Assembly: GCF_051903925.1 (NCBI RefSeq)
Contig: NZ_CP173678.1
Span: forward strand, 2,852,001 to 2,916,000
Reading direction: 5' to 3'
Length of the DNA stretch: 64,000 nucleotides
DNA from: G051903925 sp051903925
GTDB lineage: Bacteria > Pseudomonadota > Alphaproteobacteria > Zavarziniales > Zavarziniaceae
Below are positions 19,760-28,685 of the stretch, piece by piece. The notes under the pieces were generated by a model that saw only the letters and a program-made list of their open reading frames with translations, was not told where the DNA came from and did not search any database. Within the stretch, counting starts at the first letter, position 1. Every line of letters begins with the position of its first letter. The position numbers were made by a program, and so were the translations under genes.

Positions 19760-20748
19760 GCGCCATCGCAACGGTTCTCGTCTCCCATGTGCCCACGCAG
19801 CACGAGATGTTCCACGTGTCGCCCGAGCGGATCGCCGCGGCCAAGGCGCGGGCAGGAAGCGCGGCCGAGGGGATCGAGTTCGTGATCGCGGATGCCGGGT
19901 CGGATGCGTTTCGCGCAGCCCTGCCGCAGGCGGACGCCGTGATCGGCTGGAACTTCGCGACCCGCGACCTGGCGGCGGCACCACGGCTGAAGCTGGTGCA
20001 GCTCACCAGCGCGGGCCTGGACCACCTGCTGCCGCTGGACTGGCTGCCGGCGGGGGCGACGATCATCAATGCCAGTGGCATCCACGCCCGCAAGGCCGAG
20101 GAATGGGGGATGATGGCGCTGCTGGCGCTCAACATCCACGTCCCGCACTTCACCCATGCCGCCCGCAGTGGGGCCTGGTCCCGCCGCTTCGAGCCGGCAA
20201 TTTTGGGACGGCCGGTGCTGGTGCTGGGCACCGGCGGCATCGGTGCTGCCATCGGGCGCGGGGCACAGCGTCTGGGCTGCGTGGTCACGGGCCTCAGCCG
20301 GTCGGGCTCGCCCGTCGCGGGCTTCGATCGCGTGGCCCCCATGAGTGCCCTGATGGCTGAACTGCCAAAGGCTGACTTCGTCGTGCTGGCCCTGCCGCTG
20401 ACGCCCCAGACGCGCGACATGTTCGGTGCCGAGCAGTTCGCCGCGCTGAAGCGGGGGGCCGGCTTTGCCAATATCGGGCGCGGTGCCCTTGTCGACCAGG
20501 CGGCATTGATCGCCGCGCTGCAGTCGGATCACCTGTCGGGTGCCGTCCTGGACGTGACCCGGCCCGAACCAGCACCGCCGGGCGATCCATTATGGCAGGC
20601 GCCCAACCTGATCGTGACACCTCACATCTCGTGCGACGACCCGCTGACCTATACGCCAGAGGTGCTGGACCTGTTCTTTACCAATGTCGCCCGCCTGGCG
20701 GCCGGCCAGGACCTGCTGAACCGCGTGGACCCGGCAATGGGGTACTGA
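19756..20748 (+). CDS. D-2-hydroxyacid dehydrogenase, NAD(P)-binding
   Basis: 330 residues of the D-isomer 2-hydroxyacid dehydrogenase family. A Rossmann motif (LGTGGIGAAIGRGAQRLG) and the C-terminal FANIGRGALVDQAAL and IVTPHISCDD blocks hold the catalytic Arg/Glu/His set. It reduces 2-oxoacids or oxidises 2-hydroxyacids. The start overlaps the Rieske stop (ATGA), making it the last gene of the three-gene catabolic operon. Substrate unknown. Confidence 0.87.
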   Translation: MSAIATVLVSHVPTQHEMFHVSPERIAAAKARAGSAAEGIEFVIADAGSDAFRAALPQADAVIGWNFATRDLAAAPRLKLVQLTSAGLDHLLPLDWLPAGATIINASGIHARKAEEWGMMALLALNIHVPHFTHAARSGAWSRRFEPAILGRPVLVLGTGGIGAAIGRGAQRLGCVVTGLSRSGSPVAGFDRVAPMSALMAELPKADFVVLALPLTPQTRDMFGAEQFAALKRGAGFANIGRGALVDQAALIAALQSDHLSGAVLDVTRPEPAPPGDPLWQAPNLIVTPHISCDDPLTYTPEVLDLFFTNVARLAAGQDLLNRVDPAMGY

Positions 20749-20761
20749 GGACGGTCGCTTG

Positions 20762-20805
20762 GCGGCGACACCGTCCGCGCATCAGTGCGCGGACGGTGTC
20801 GCCGC
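20762..20805. terminator. Long perfect hairpin between convergent genes
   Basis: A 20-bp perfect inverted repeat (left arm 20762-20781, right arm 20786-20805) closes a TCAG loop. The tetR stop codon (TCA on the plus strand, 20782-20784) lies in the loop, so the right arm encodes the last residues of TetR. Position between converging genes suggests a two-way terminator, but there is no T-run on either side. Confidence 0.6.
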
Positions 20806-21405
20806 ATTGCGGCCGATCGCGGGCAGGCCACCCAGCACCAGCGCCACGGCCATGTCGGCGACGGCGTCGGGGGCGAGCGGCCCGTCCGGCCGGTACCAGA
20901 TATGGGTCCAGTTGATCAGGCCGAAATAGAGCATGGCCAGCGGCCGGCGCTGCTCGGCCCTTCGCGCAGCCTCGGGCAGGAGGGCGGTCAGGATCTCCTC
21001 CACCAGGGCGATCAGGTCGCGCTGGCGCTCCACGATGTCGGCCCGGCGCGGCGGGTCCAGCTGGTCGAGGTCGTTCAGCAGGACCTTGTGCCGGTCGGCG
21101 GCACCGACATAGGCCGTCATGAACGCATGAGTCAGGCGTCGCAGTCGGGCATCGGGCGGCAGGGCCGGGTCGCGCGCGGCAGTGCTCGCCTTGGCCAGCG
21201 CCTCCAGATGGGTGCGCATGACGTCGTAGAGGATATCCTCCTTGGCGCCGTAATAGTGATAGATCAGCGACTTGGACATGCCGCAGGCAGCCGACAGGTC
21301 CGCCACCGACGTGCCCAGGAAGCCTCGGCTGGCGAACAGGCCGGCCGCTGCCTCGACGATCGCCTCAAGCCTTTGTCCATAATCGGCTGCCTGTGTCCGC
21401 GCCAT
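20782..21405 (-). CDS. TetR family transcriptional regulator
   Basis: 207 residues. The N-terminal helix-turn-helix reads FASRGFLGTSVADLSAACGMSKSLIYHYYGAKEDIL, which is the standard TetR DNA-binding domain; the C-terminal ligand domain resembles TetR_C domains of fatty-acid/aromatic-type regulators. It probably represses the neighbouring catabolic or transport genes. It is convergent with the dehydrogenase gene and shares direction with the SLC13 transporter gene, 59 bases away. Confidence 0.9.
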   Translation of the reverse strand: MARTQAADYGQRLEAIVEAAAGLFASRGFLGTSVADLSAACGMSKSLIYHYYGAKEDILYDVMRTHLEALAKASTAARDPALPPDARLRRLTHAFMTAYVGAADRHKVLLNDLDQLDPPRRADIVERQRDLIALVEEILTALLPEAARRAEQRRPLAMLYFGLINWTHIWYRPDGPLAPDAVADMAVALVLGGLPAIGRNAATPSAH

Positions 21406-21464
21406 GCCGGCTCCCGCCGCCTGTTCCCGATCGAATCGCGCACGATCCTAAAGGATCCCGCCCC

Positions 21465-23297
21465 TCAGTGCGGGGCAAACGGGAACAGGATCGGCACCAG
21501 CGTGACGCACACCCCCAGGGTGATCAGGGTGAAGGGCACGCCCACCTTCACGAAGTCCATGAAGCCGTAATTGCCGGGCCCCACGACAAGCGTATTCACG
21601 GGTGAGGAAACCGGCGTCATGAACGCGGCCGATGCCGCCAGTGCGACTGTCATCGCGAAGGGGTAGGGCGAGGCATCCAGCACACCGGCCAGCGCGATGG
21701 CGACGGGCGCCATCAGGACGGCTGTCGCCGTGTTCGAAATGAACAGGCCCAGCACCGCGGTCAGCAGGAACAGCGCCGCCAGGACGACGCGGGGCGCCGC
21801 ACCGCCCACCGCTGCGACCAGTGCGTCCGCGGCAAGTCCGACGCCGCCGGTCGCCTGGAGCGCAGCGGAGAAGGGCAGCATGCCGACGATGAGCACCAGC
21901 GTCTGCCAGTGGATGGAGCGATAGGCGGAGGTCATGTCGATGCAGCCGGCCAGCCCGAACAGCAGGCAGCCGATCAGGGCAGCCAGGACATTCGGCACCA
22001 CGCCGCTGGCCATCAGGCCCACCGTCAGCACCAGGATCGCCAAGGCATGGGGGGCGCGGTCGGGCCGGGCAACGATGTCGTCGTGCTCGACCGGCATGTT
22101 CAGCAGGATCAGCCGGTCAGCACTCTGTGGCAGGCGGCGGATCGAACGCCACGGCCCGATGACCAGCAGGGCATCGCCCGGACGCAGGGCGACGTCGGTG
22201 ACTGTGCCCGCGTGCGGCGTGCTGCCCCGGCGCAGGCCGATCACGGCCAGGTCGTGGGTGGAGCGGAACTTCGCCTCCACGACCGAGCGGCCGACAAGGC
22301 GGGACTCGGGTGGCACCAGTACCTCTGCCATGCCGATCGCCTGGGCCCTGTCCTGGAAGTAGCCGGCCTCCAGCGCCAGCGGCCGCAGGCCGAAGCGCTC
22401 GACCACGGCCGCCATGTCGCTCCCCGGCTGCCGCGAATCGATCAGCAGGACGTCGCCCGCCTCCAGCCGCAGGCTGGCCTCCGGCCGCAACAGCGTGCTG
22501 CCGAAACGTGTCGCACGCTCCAGCGCCACGATGTTGATCCCGGCACTGCCCCGCAGGTCCAACTCGCGCAGTTCGCGACCCGCCAGGAGCGATGCCGGGC
22601 CGATGGCCAGGCGATAGTCCCGCCCGCGCAGGCCATAGGCCTCGACGAAGTCGCGCAAGGTCGGCCGGCCCGAGTCCGCCTGCGGCGCGGCACCATCGCC
22701 CAGCATTCGGCGCGCCAGCAGCATGTAGCCGATCGCCAGGATCAGCAGCGGCACGCCAAAAGGCGTGAAGGCAAAGAAGCCGAAGCCGGCCTGCCCCTCG
22801 CGCACCAGTTCACCATGGACGACCAGGTTGGGCGCGGTCGCGACCAGGGTCATCATTCCGCTCAGCAGGGCGGCCATGGACAGCGGCATCATCAGGCGCC
22901 GTGCGGCGATCCCGGCATTGCGGGCGATACGCAGCACGATGGGGACAAAGATCGCGACGACGCCCGTCGAACTCATGAAGGCCCCGATGCCGGCCACGCT
23001 GATCATCAGCAGCGCGATCAGCCGGCCCTCGCTCCGGCCGGCCCGACGCACCAGCCAGTCCCCCAGCTTCTGGGCGACGCCGGTGCGGACCAGGGCCTCC
23101 CCCACCACGAACAGCGCGGCGATCAGGATCACGTTGGGATCGGAGAACCCGGCCAGGGCCTGTGGCACCGTCACCAGCCCCGCCAGCGGCAGGGCCACCA
23201 CCATCAGCAGCGCGACAACGTCCATGCGCGGCCGACCGAACGCGAACATGGCGATGGCTGCCGCCAGGAGAACCAGGACAAGGGCAAGATCGGACAT
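21465..23297 (-). CDS. SLC13/DASS-type anion transporter with two RCK-C domains
   Basis: 610 residues. About twelve hydrophobic spans are split by a central hydrophilic region (about residues 200-370) that contains two TrkA-C/RCK-C-like domains (GRELRELDLRGSAGINIVAL; VVEAKFRSTHDLAVIGLRRG). Transport motifs ISNTATAVLMAP and VATAPN match the SNT/TAPN-type signature of the sodium/dicarboxylate and sulfate symporter family. It would import organic or inorganic anions across the inner membrane. Immediately upstream of tetR on the same strand. Confidence 0.88.
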   Translation of the reverse strand: MSDLALVLVLLAAAIAMFAFGRPRMDVVALLMVVALPLAGLVTVPQALAGFSDPNVILIAALFVVGEALVRTGVAQKLGDWLVRRAGRSEGRLIALLMISVAGIGAFMSSTGVVAIFVPIVLRIARNAGIAARRLMMPLSMAALLSGMMTLVATAPNLVVHGELVREGQAGFGFFAFTPFGVPLLILAIGYMLLARRMLGDGAAPQADSGRPTLRDFVEAYGLRGRDYRLAIGPASLLAGRELRELDLRGSAGINIVALERATRFGSTLLRPEASLRLEAGDVLLIDSRQPGSDMAAVVERFGLRPLALEAGYFQDRAQAIGMAEVLVPPESRLVGRSVVEAKFRSTHDLAVIGLRRGSTPHAGTVTDVALRPGDALLVIGPWRSIRRLPQSADRLILLNMPVEHDDIVARPDRAPHALAILVLTVGLMASGVVPNVLAALIGCLLFGLAGCIDMTSAYRSIHWQTLVLIVGMLPFSAALQATGGVGLAADALVAAVGGAAPRVVLAALFLLTAVLGLFISNTATAVLMAPVAIALAGVLDASPYPFAMTVALAASAAFMTPVSSPVNTLVVGPGNYGFMDFVKVGVPFTLITLGVCVTLVPILFPFAPH

Positions 23298-23430
23298 CCA
23301 TCCGCCCTAGCAGATCGCAGCCCGCGGACCAAGCCACTGCGCAGGCAAAGTGCCTGGTACCGATGGTTGCGGCTGCATCGGACGGCGCCACCTGCCTATA
23401 CTCCGCGCAACAACGAAAGGGGAGGCAGGC

Positions 23431-24198
23431 ATGGCACGGCTTCAGGGCAAGGTTGCGCTCGTGACTGGTGGGGCATCCGGCCTGGGCGCGGCCAGCGCCA
23501 GGCTGCTGGCAGGCGAAGGCGCCCGCGTGATCCTGAGCGACCTGGCCGAGGACGCGGGCGAGGCGGTTGCCGCCGCCATCCGCGGCGCTGGTGGTGACGC
23601 GCTCTTCGAGCCGCAGGACGTCGCCGATGAGGCGCGGTGGGACAGCCTGCTGGCGTCGATCCGCGCGCGCTACGGCGCGCTGCACGTCCTGGTCAACAAT
23701 GCGGGCATCGTCGGCACCGTCACGGGCGTGCACGAGATGGCGCTGGCGGACTGGCGCCGGACCCTGTCGATCAACCTGGATGGGGTATTCCTGGGCATCC
23801 GGCACGGTGTCCCGCTGATGGTGGAGACGGGGGGCGGATCCATCATCAACCTGTCGTCGATCATGGGCCTCGTGGGGGCGGCCGGCGGCTCCGCCTATTG
23901 CGCCAGCAAGGGCGGCGTGCGGCTGCTGACAAAGGCTGCCGCGATCGACCTGGCGCCGCTTGGGATCCGCGTCAACTCGATCCATCCAGGCTATATCGAG
24001 ACGCCGATGGTGCAGCAGATCGTGGCCGGCATGCCCGACAGCAACACCTTCCGCGCGGACCTGGAAACCCGCCACGCCCTGGGCCGCCTGGGCCAGCCCG
24101 TCGACATCGCCGAGGCCGTGCTGTTCCTGGCCTCTGATGCGTCCAGGTTCATGACCGGCTCGGAGCTGGTCGTCGACGGCGGCTATACCGCGCAATAG
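23431..24198 (+). CDS. Short-chain dehydrogenase/reductase (SDR)
   Basis: 255 residues of the classical SDR family: cofactor motif TGGASGLG (residues 12-19), NNAG, the catalytic Ser in NLSSIMG, and YCASKGG carrying the Tyr-x3-Lys pair. The C-terminal LFLASDASRFMTGSELVVDGGY block is typical. It oxidises an alcohol or reduces a ketone using NAD(P). AAAGGGGAGG stands upstream of the ATG. It is a single-gene unit converging on the monooxygenase gene. Confidence 0.92.
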   Translation: MARLQGKVALVTGGASGLGAASARLLAGEGARVILSDLAEDAGEAVAAAIRGAGGDALFEPQDVADEARWDSLLASIRARYGALHVLVNNAGIVGTVTGVHEMALADWRRTLSINLDGVFLGIRHGVPLMVETGGGSIINLSSIMGLVGAAGGSAYCASKGGVRLLTKAAAIDLAPLGIRVNSIHPGYIETPMVQQIVAGMPDSNTFRADLETRHALGRLGQPVDIAEAVLFLASDASRFMTGSELVVDGGYTAQ

Positions 24199-24288
24199 AT
24201 GCCGCGCCCCCCGCGCTCATGACCATGCCCAGGCGTGGCGTGGCGCGGCGGGGCGCGGCGGGGGCGCCCCCCTGGATCCTGGAGGCGA

Positions 24289-24305
24289 CGGGCGATCATG
24301 CCCGC
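24289..24305. terminator. Small hairpin between SDR and monooxygenase genes
   Basis: CGGGC-GATCAT-GCCCG hairpin in the GC-rich 119-base gap between converging genes. No T-run; weak terminator candidate. Confidence 0.3.
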
Positions 24306-24317
24306 CGCCCCTGCGGC

Positions 24318-25820
24318 CTAGCGGAAGGCCAGCGGCTCCTGGTCGAAGTCGATGGCCGGGAACTCGGTCCGGTCGGCGTGATAGTCCTGCGAATGCCGCC
24401 ACAGCGCCTTGGTCCCTGACCGGGGCATGATGGCAGCCGCGCGCTCGACATAGCCGGCATTGAACTCGTCCGTATGGAAGTACGGCCGCAGTTCCATGTC
24501 GCGGTCCTCCTCCCGCAGCTGCGGCGTCACCGTGCGCAGGCCCTTCTCCCGCATCGTGTTCAGCATGCGGCAGACCAGCTCGCCCACGACATCGATCCGC
24601 AGGGTGTACGATCCCGCACGGAAGTAGCCGATGATCCAGGCGAAGTTGGGCGTGTCGGTGAACATCATGCCGCGATAGGTCACCGTCTTCGTCATGTCGA
24701 ACGGCGCGTCGTCCTTGGTGATCTCGATGTCGCCGAAGGCACTGACGTTGAAACCGGTTGCCGTCACGATCAGGTCGGCCTCCAGCACGCGGCCCGACTT
24801 CAGGCGGATGCCCTCGGGCACGAAGGCGTCGATCTCGTCGGTGACGACGGATGCCTTGCCTTCCTTGATCGCGTTGAAGAAGTCGCCGTCGGGCACGGCG
24901 CAGATGCGCTGGCGCCAGGGCTTGTAGGTGGGGACGAAGTCGTCCGTCATTTTGCCGTCCAGCGCCTGGTTGACGCCGGCCAGCAGGTCGCGCGCGGCAT
25001 CGTCGGGGGTGGCCAGGCACTTGGCGATGAAGTCTTCGTGCTCCAGCTGGATCTGCTTGCGCACGATCTCGTGGATCCACTCCCGCGGGATGTCCAGGCG
25101 GCGCAGCTGCGTCGCCAGCGGATACTCGTTGGGCGCCGCCACATAATAGGTGGGTGACCGCTGAAGCTGGACGACATGGGCGGCCGCATCGGCCATGGCG
25201 GGGACGACGGTCGCGGCGGTCGCGCCGGAGCCGATCACGACGACGCGCTTGCCGGCATAGTCATAGCCTTCGGGCCAGCGCTGGGGATGGATGATGTCGC
25301 CCCGGAACGTGTCCATGCCCGGCCAGTCGGGCGTGAAGCCCTCCAGGTGGCGGTAATAGCCCTGGCACATCCACAGGAAATTGGCCCGCAGCGTGACCGT
25401 CTCGCCGTTGTCCCGCTCGGCCGTCACGGTCCAGTGCGCGTGCTCCGTCGACCAGTCGGCCCGGACGACCTTGTGGCGATAGCGGATGCGCTCGGCCAGG
25501 TCGTATTCCGCGATCACCTCGCCCATGTACTGCTTGATCGGCTCGCCCCGGGCGAGCGGCGCGCCCTCCCACGGCTTGAAGCTGAAGCCATAGGTGAACA
25601 GGTCGCTGTCCGAGCGCGCACCCGGATAGACGTTCGACCACCAGGTGCCGCCATGGCCGTCGAAGGCGTCCAGGATCGCGAAGCTGGCCCAGGGGCTCTG
25701 CCGCGTCAGGTGGACGGCCGAGCCGATGCCCGACATGCCCGCCCCCACGATCAGGACGTCCAGGTGTTCGATCCGGGCTTCCTCGCCGGTAAGGGCGTGC
25801 GCCGCCGTCTGCTTGTCCAT
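24318..25820 (-). CDS. Baeyer-Villiger-type flavin monooxygenase
   Basis: 500 residues. The N-terminal FAD motif is VGAGMSGIG and the second dinucleotide-binding motif is VIGSGATAATV. The type I Baeyer-Villiger fingerprint FxGxxxHxxxW is exact: FRGDIIHPQRW at residues 172-182. The late VTATGFNV block is typical of class B flavin monooxygenases. Such enzymes insert oxygen beside ketones or oxidise heteroatoms using NADPH. Start 25820 has AGAGGAG upstream. Divergent from the AraC regulator, which probably controls it. Confidence 0.92.
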   Translation of the reverse strand: MDKQTAAHALTGEEARIEHLDVLIVGAGMSGIGSAVHLTRQSPWASFAILDAFDGHGGTWWSNVYPGARSDSDLFTYGFSFKPWEGAPLARGEPIKQYMGEVIAEYDLAERIRYRHKVVRADWSTEHAHWTVTAERDNGETVTLRANFLWMCQGYYRHLEGFTPDWPGMDTFRGDIIHPQRWPEGYDYAGKRVVVIGSGATAATVVPAMADAAAHVVQLQRSPTYYVAAPNEYPLATQLRRLDIPREWIHEIVRKQIQLEHEDFIAKCLATPDDAARDLLAGVNQALDGKMTDDFVPTYKPWRQRICAVPDGDFFNAIKEGKASVVTDEIDAFVPEGIRLKSGRVLEADLIVTATGFNVSAFGDIEITKDDAPFDMTKTVTYRGMMFTDTPNFAWIIGYFRAGSYTLRIDVVGELVCRMLNTMREKGLRTVTPQLREEDRDMELRPYFHTDEFNAGYVERAAAIMPRSGTKALWRHSQDYHADRTEFPAIDFDQEPLAFR

Positions 25821-25956
25821 TGCGTCTCCTCTGGATTGGTCCCGTCGGGGGCCGCCGCGCGTCGCCGATCCGGCGCCCTGCGGTCTCTCGCTCCCCAAGC
25901 CTGGGTCGCATCGTCGTCGCGCGCGCGAGACAAGGGGAGTGGTTACAGGGCCAAAC

Positions 25957-26958
25957 ATGTGGCATTTTGAGCCAATGTCGGACGTGCTCGCACGGCTGCC
26001 CATGACCATGGGCTATTTCCGCCTGGTCCACCGGGCCTTTGTCGCCGACAGCGCCCGCGTGCTGGAAGGCACGGGCATCACCCAGGCCGAGCTGGATGAC
26101 CCGACCGCCGATATCACCGTCTTCCAGCAGGTCCGTCAGGTGGAGAACGTCGCGGCGCTGCATGGGCCCGGCTGGGTGTTCCTTCAGCCCCACATTTGGA
26201 CCGCCGCCACGTATGGCGCACCTGCCATCGCCGTGATCGCGGCCCCCACGATCGGCGACGGGCTGGCCGTGCTCGCGCGCTATGCGCATGTGCGCACGCC
26301 CTGGATCCGCGCCCGCCTGCGGGCCTCGGGCGAGGCGCTGGTTCTGGACTGGGACGTGACGGTCGCCCTGTCGCAGGCGCAATGGCGGCCGATGATGGAG
26401 GTGACGTTCCTGATGACCCGGTCGCTGGTGCAGGCCGCGTTGGGGGCAGAGCCGCCCGGTCTGGCCTATGCCTTTGCGGCGCCGCGCCCTGACTATGCCC
26501 CGCGCGTTGCAGAGGTGCTGGGCCCGCGTGTGCGCTATGACGCGGCTGCCAACCAGGTGATCGTGCCCCGTGCCCTGGCCGAGGTGCGCTCCATCGCGGC
26601 CGACCCGCAGCTCCACCTCTACACGATCGCGGGGCTGGAGGCGCACCTGGCCCGCCTGGACGATCCCTCGATCGTCCACAGCCGGGTCGAGCGGCTGCTC
26701 CAGACCATGCCGGACGGGCGCCCGGGGGCCGAGTTCGTGGCGCGCAGCCTGGGCCTGTCCCGGCGCTCCCTCACGCGGCACCTGGGCGCGGCGGGGGTAC
26801 GCTATCGCGACCTGCTTGACGCCGAACTGCGCGCCCGAGCCATCCGCCTGCGCGGCGCCCGCGTCAGCCGCTACGAGATCGCCGCCCGCCTTGGCTACCA
26901 GGACCCCTCAAGCTTCAGTCGCGCCTGGCGCCGCTGGTTCGGGGAGGGGGCCGAATAA
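25957..26958 (+). CDS. AraC family regulator with N-terminal arabinose-binding-like domain
   Basis: 333 residues. The C-terminal 90 residues are a double helix-turn-helix AraC/XylS DNA-binding domain (VARSLGLSRRSLTRHL; EIAARLGYQDPSSFSRAWRRWFG). The N-terminal two thirds match the Arabinose_bd-type effector domain of OruR/MmsR-like regulators. It is transcribed away from the Baeyer-Villiger monooxygenase across a 136-base shared promoter region, the classic arrangement of activator and target. ATG 25957 is the first plausible start; 25975 is an alternative. Confidence 0.9.
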   Translation: MWHFEPMSDVLARLPMTMGYFRLVHRAFVADSARVLEGTGITQAELDDPTADITVFQQVRQVENVAALHGPGWVFLQPHIWTAATYGAPAIAVIAAPTIGDGLAVLARYAHVRTPWIRARLRASGEALVLDWDVTVALSQAQWRPMMEVTFLMTRSLVQAALGAEPPGLAYAFAAPRPDYAPRVAEVLGPRVRYDAAANQVIVPRALAEVRSIAADPQLHLYTIAGLEAHLARLDDPSIVHSRVERLLQTMPDGRPGAEFVARSLGLSRRSLTRHLGAAGVRYRDLLDAELRARAIRLRGARVSRYEIAARLGYQDPSSFSRAWRRWFGEGAE

Positions 26959-27058
26959 GGGGAATGGCGGGTGCCCCGGCATCCCCCGGTTGCGGCGGTA
27001 GCGCAAACCGACTTCACTGGTGCCACACGGGCGAGCAGGCAAGGGAACAGGCGGCATC

Positions 27059-28522
27059 ATGCGGACAAGCCTCAGCCACCCGCTGGAGATCGCGGCCGTC
27101 CAGGCGCCGGGCGGGCGCGGCCGCATCGGCATCACTTTCTGCCCCGGCAAGAAGCAGCCCGGCGCCTTGACCGGAGCCTGGGACCGAGACCTGGGCCTTG
27201 ATCTCGATGCCGTGCGCGACTGGGGCGCCGCTGCCGTGCTGACACTCGTCGAGCCGGCGGAGCTCGTGGAACTCGGTGTGCCCGGCCTGGGCGCGGCGGT
27301 CGCCGCGCGGCACATGGCGTGGACGCATTTGCCGATCCCCGATGTGACCGCGCCGGGGCCACGATTCGAAGTGGCCTGGCAGGATGCTGGCGAGGGCGTG
27401 CGGGCGCTGCTGCGCGACGGCTTCGACATCGTCGTCCATTGCAAGGGCGGCCGCGGTCGCGCCGGCACGGTCGCCGCGCGCCTGCTGGTCGAACTTGGGA
27501 TGGACCCGGCCGAGGCGATCATCGCCGTACGCCAGGCGCGACAGGGGGCGATCGAGACGCCGGCGCAGGAGCGCCACGTCCTGGCCAGCACCCGCGTCGC
27601 GGAGCGCCCGCGGGACCATGGCACCGCCGCCACCGCCGACCGCGCGGCAGGGGCGCTGCTGGGCCTGGCCGTGGGCGACGCCGTGGGCACGACGCTGGAG
27701 TTCAAGCCGCGCGATACGTATCCGCCCCTGACCGACATGGTCGGCGGCGGACCGTTCGGCCTCCAGCCGGGCCAGTGGACGGACGACACGGCAATGGCCC
27801 TGGCCCTGGGCGACAGCCTGCTGCACGCGCCGATGCTGGACGAGGCCGACCTGATGCGCCGCTTCACCGACTGGTGGCAGCGCGGGGCCTATTCCTGCAC
27901 GGGCTCCTGCTTCGATATCGGCAATACCGTGAGTACCGCGCTGGCACGCTGGGCGCGGACAGGGGACCCCGTGGCCGGCGCCACCGCGGCCAACACCGCC
28001 GGCAATGGCTCCCTGATGCGCCTTGCCCCCGTGGTGCTGCGCCACTGGCGGGATCGCGACACGCTCCGCGACGTCGCCGCCCGGCAGAGTCGCACCACCC
28101 ACGGCGCAGCCGAGGCCGTCGACGCGTGTGTCGCCTATGCCGACATCCTGGCGGACGCCATCGCGGGCGAGTCCCGCTCCCACGTCCTGCGCAACAGCGA
28201 TCCCAGCGGCCTCAGCCCAGCGACCACGGCGATCCTGGCGGGCAGTTGGCGCGGCAAGGGGCGCGGCGCCGTCCGCGGCTCCGGCTATGTCAGCCATTCG
28301 CTGGAGGCAGCCTTGTGGTCGATCGGGCGCACGACCGACTTCCGCTCGGCCGTCCTGACCGCCGCGAACCTGGGTGAGGATGCCGACACCACGGCGGCGA
28401 TCGCCGGGCAGCTTGCCGGCGCACTCTATGGCACCTCCGGCATCCCAGCGGACTGGCTGGAGCAGCTGGCCTGGCGCGACCGGATCGAGGCCATGGCCAC
28501 CCGCCTGTTCACCACCACATAG
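27059..28522 (+). CDS. Fusion of a cysteine phosphatase-like domain and an ADP-ribosylglycohydrolase
   Basis: 487 residues with two enzymes in one chain. Residues about 1-180 resemble dual-specificity/tyrosine phosphatases: the signature loop is His-Cys128-x5-Arg134 (HCKGGRGRAG). From about residue 195 to the end there is a DraG/ARH-type ADP-ribosylglycohydrolase domain, with RAAGALLGLAVGDAVG, GQWTDDTAMALAL and GEDADTTAAIAGQLAGA providing the binuclear Mg ligands. ARH enzymes remove ADP-ribose from proteins or nucleic acids. AAGGGA precedes the start. It is the last chromosomal gene before the prophage. The pairing suggests serial removal of phosphate and ADP-ribose, which is inference. Confidence 0.88.
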   Translation: MRTSLSHPLEIAAVQAPGGRGRIGITFCPGKKQPGALTGAWDRDLGLDLDAVRDWGAAAVLTLVEPAELVELGVPGLGAAVAARHMAWTHLPIPDVTAPGPRFEVAWQDAGEGVRALLRDGFDIVVHCKGGRGRAGTVAARLLVELGMDPAEAIIAVRQARQGAIETPAQERHVLASTRVAERPRDHGTAATADRAAGALLGLAVGDAVGTTLEFKPRDTYPPLTDMVGGGPFGLQPGQWTDDTAMALALGDSLLHAPMLDEADLMRRFTDWWQRGAYSCTGSCFDIGNTVSTALARWARTGDPVAGATAANTAGNGSLMRLAPVVLRHWRDRDTLRDVAARQSRTTHGAAEAVDACVAYADILADAIAGESRSHVLRNSDPSGLSPATTAILAGSWRGKGRGAVRGSGYVSHSLEAALWSIGRTTDFRSAVLTAANLGEDADTTAAIAGQLAGALYGTSGIPADWLEQLAWRDRIEAMATRLFTTT

Positions 28523-28600
28523 GGCGGTGGATCCAAACCTGGCAACAATCTGGATGGCGTTGGCGGGGAGGGCGCTCGGCCCCTAACCCCTTGATCCGGT

Positions 28601-28645
28601 TGGTGGGCGCACAAGGATTCGAACCTTGGACCCGCTGATTAAGAG
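28601..28645 (-). other. Prophage attachment site: 3' fragment of tRNA-Lys(CUU)
   Basis: On the minus strand this reads from the anticodon loop CTCTTAA through the anticodon-stem 3' side, the variable loop, the T arm (CAAGG-TTCGAAT-CCTTG) and acceptor strand to GCGCCCACCA. The anticodon would be CUU (Lys). The 5' half is absent: the bases beyond 28645 cannot pair to form an anticodon stem, D arm or acceptor. A tRNA 3' fragment cut exactly at the anticodon loop is the usual duplicate left by a tyrosine integrase. Orientation implies the intact tRNA lies at the right end of the prophage. Confidence 0.9.
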
Positions 28646-28667
28646 ATTGCTTCAACTCAAGCAATTT
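28644..28667. repeat. Hairpin abutting the attachment core
   Basis: ATTGCTT (28646-28652) pairs with AAGCAAT (28659-28665) across a CAACTC loop, with one G-T and one A-T pair extending it. It starts one base from the end of the tRNA fragment. Could be a terminator in the plus direction or part of the integrase binding region. Confidence 0.5.
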
Positions 28668-28685
28668 CAATAACTTAGCGTCCCG

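Noticed and set aside
28601..28645. Functional tRNA-Lys gene
   Set aside because: Only the 3' part from the anticodon loop exists; the D arm, anticodon 5' stem and acceptor 5' strand are absent.
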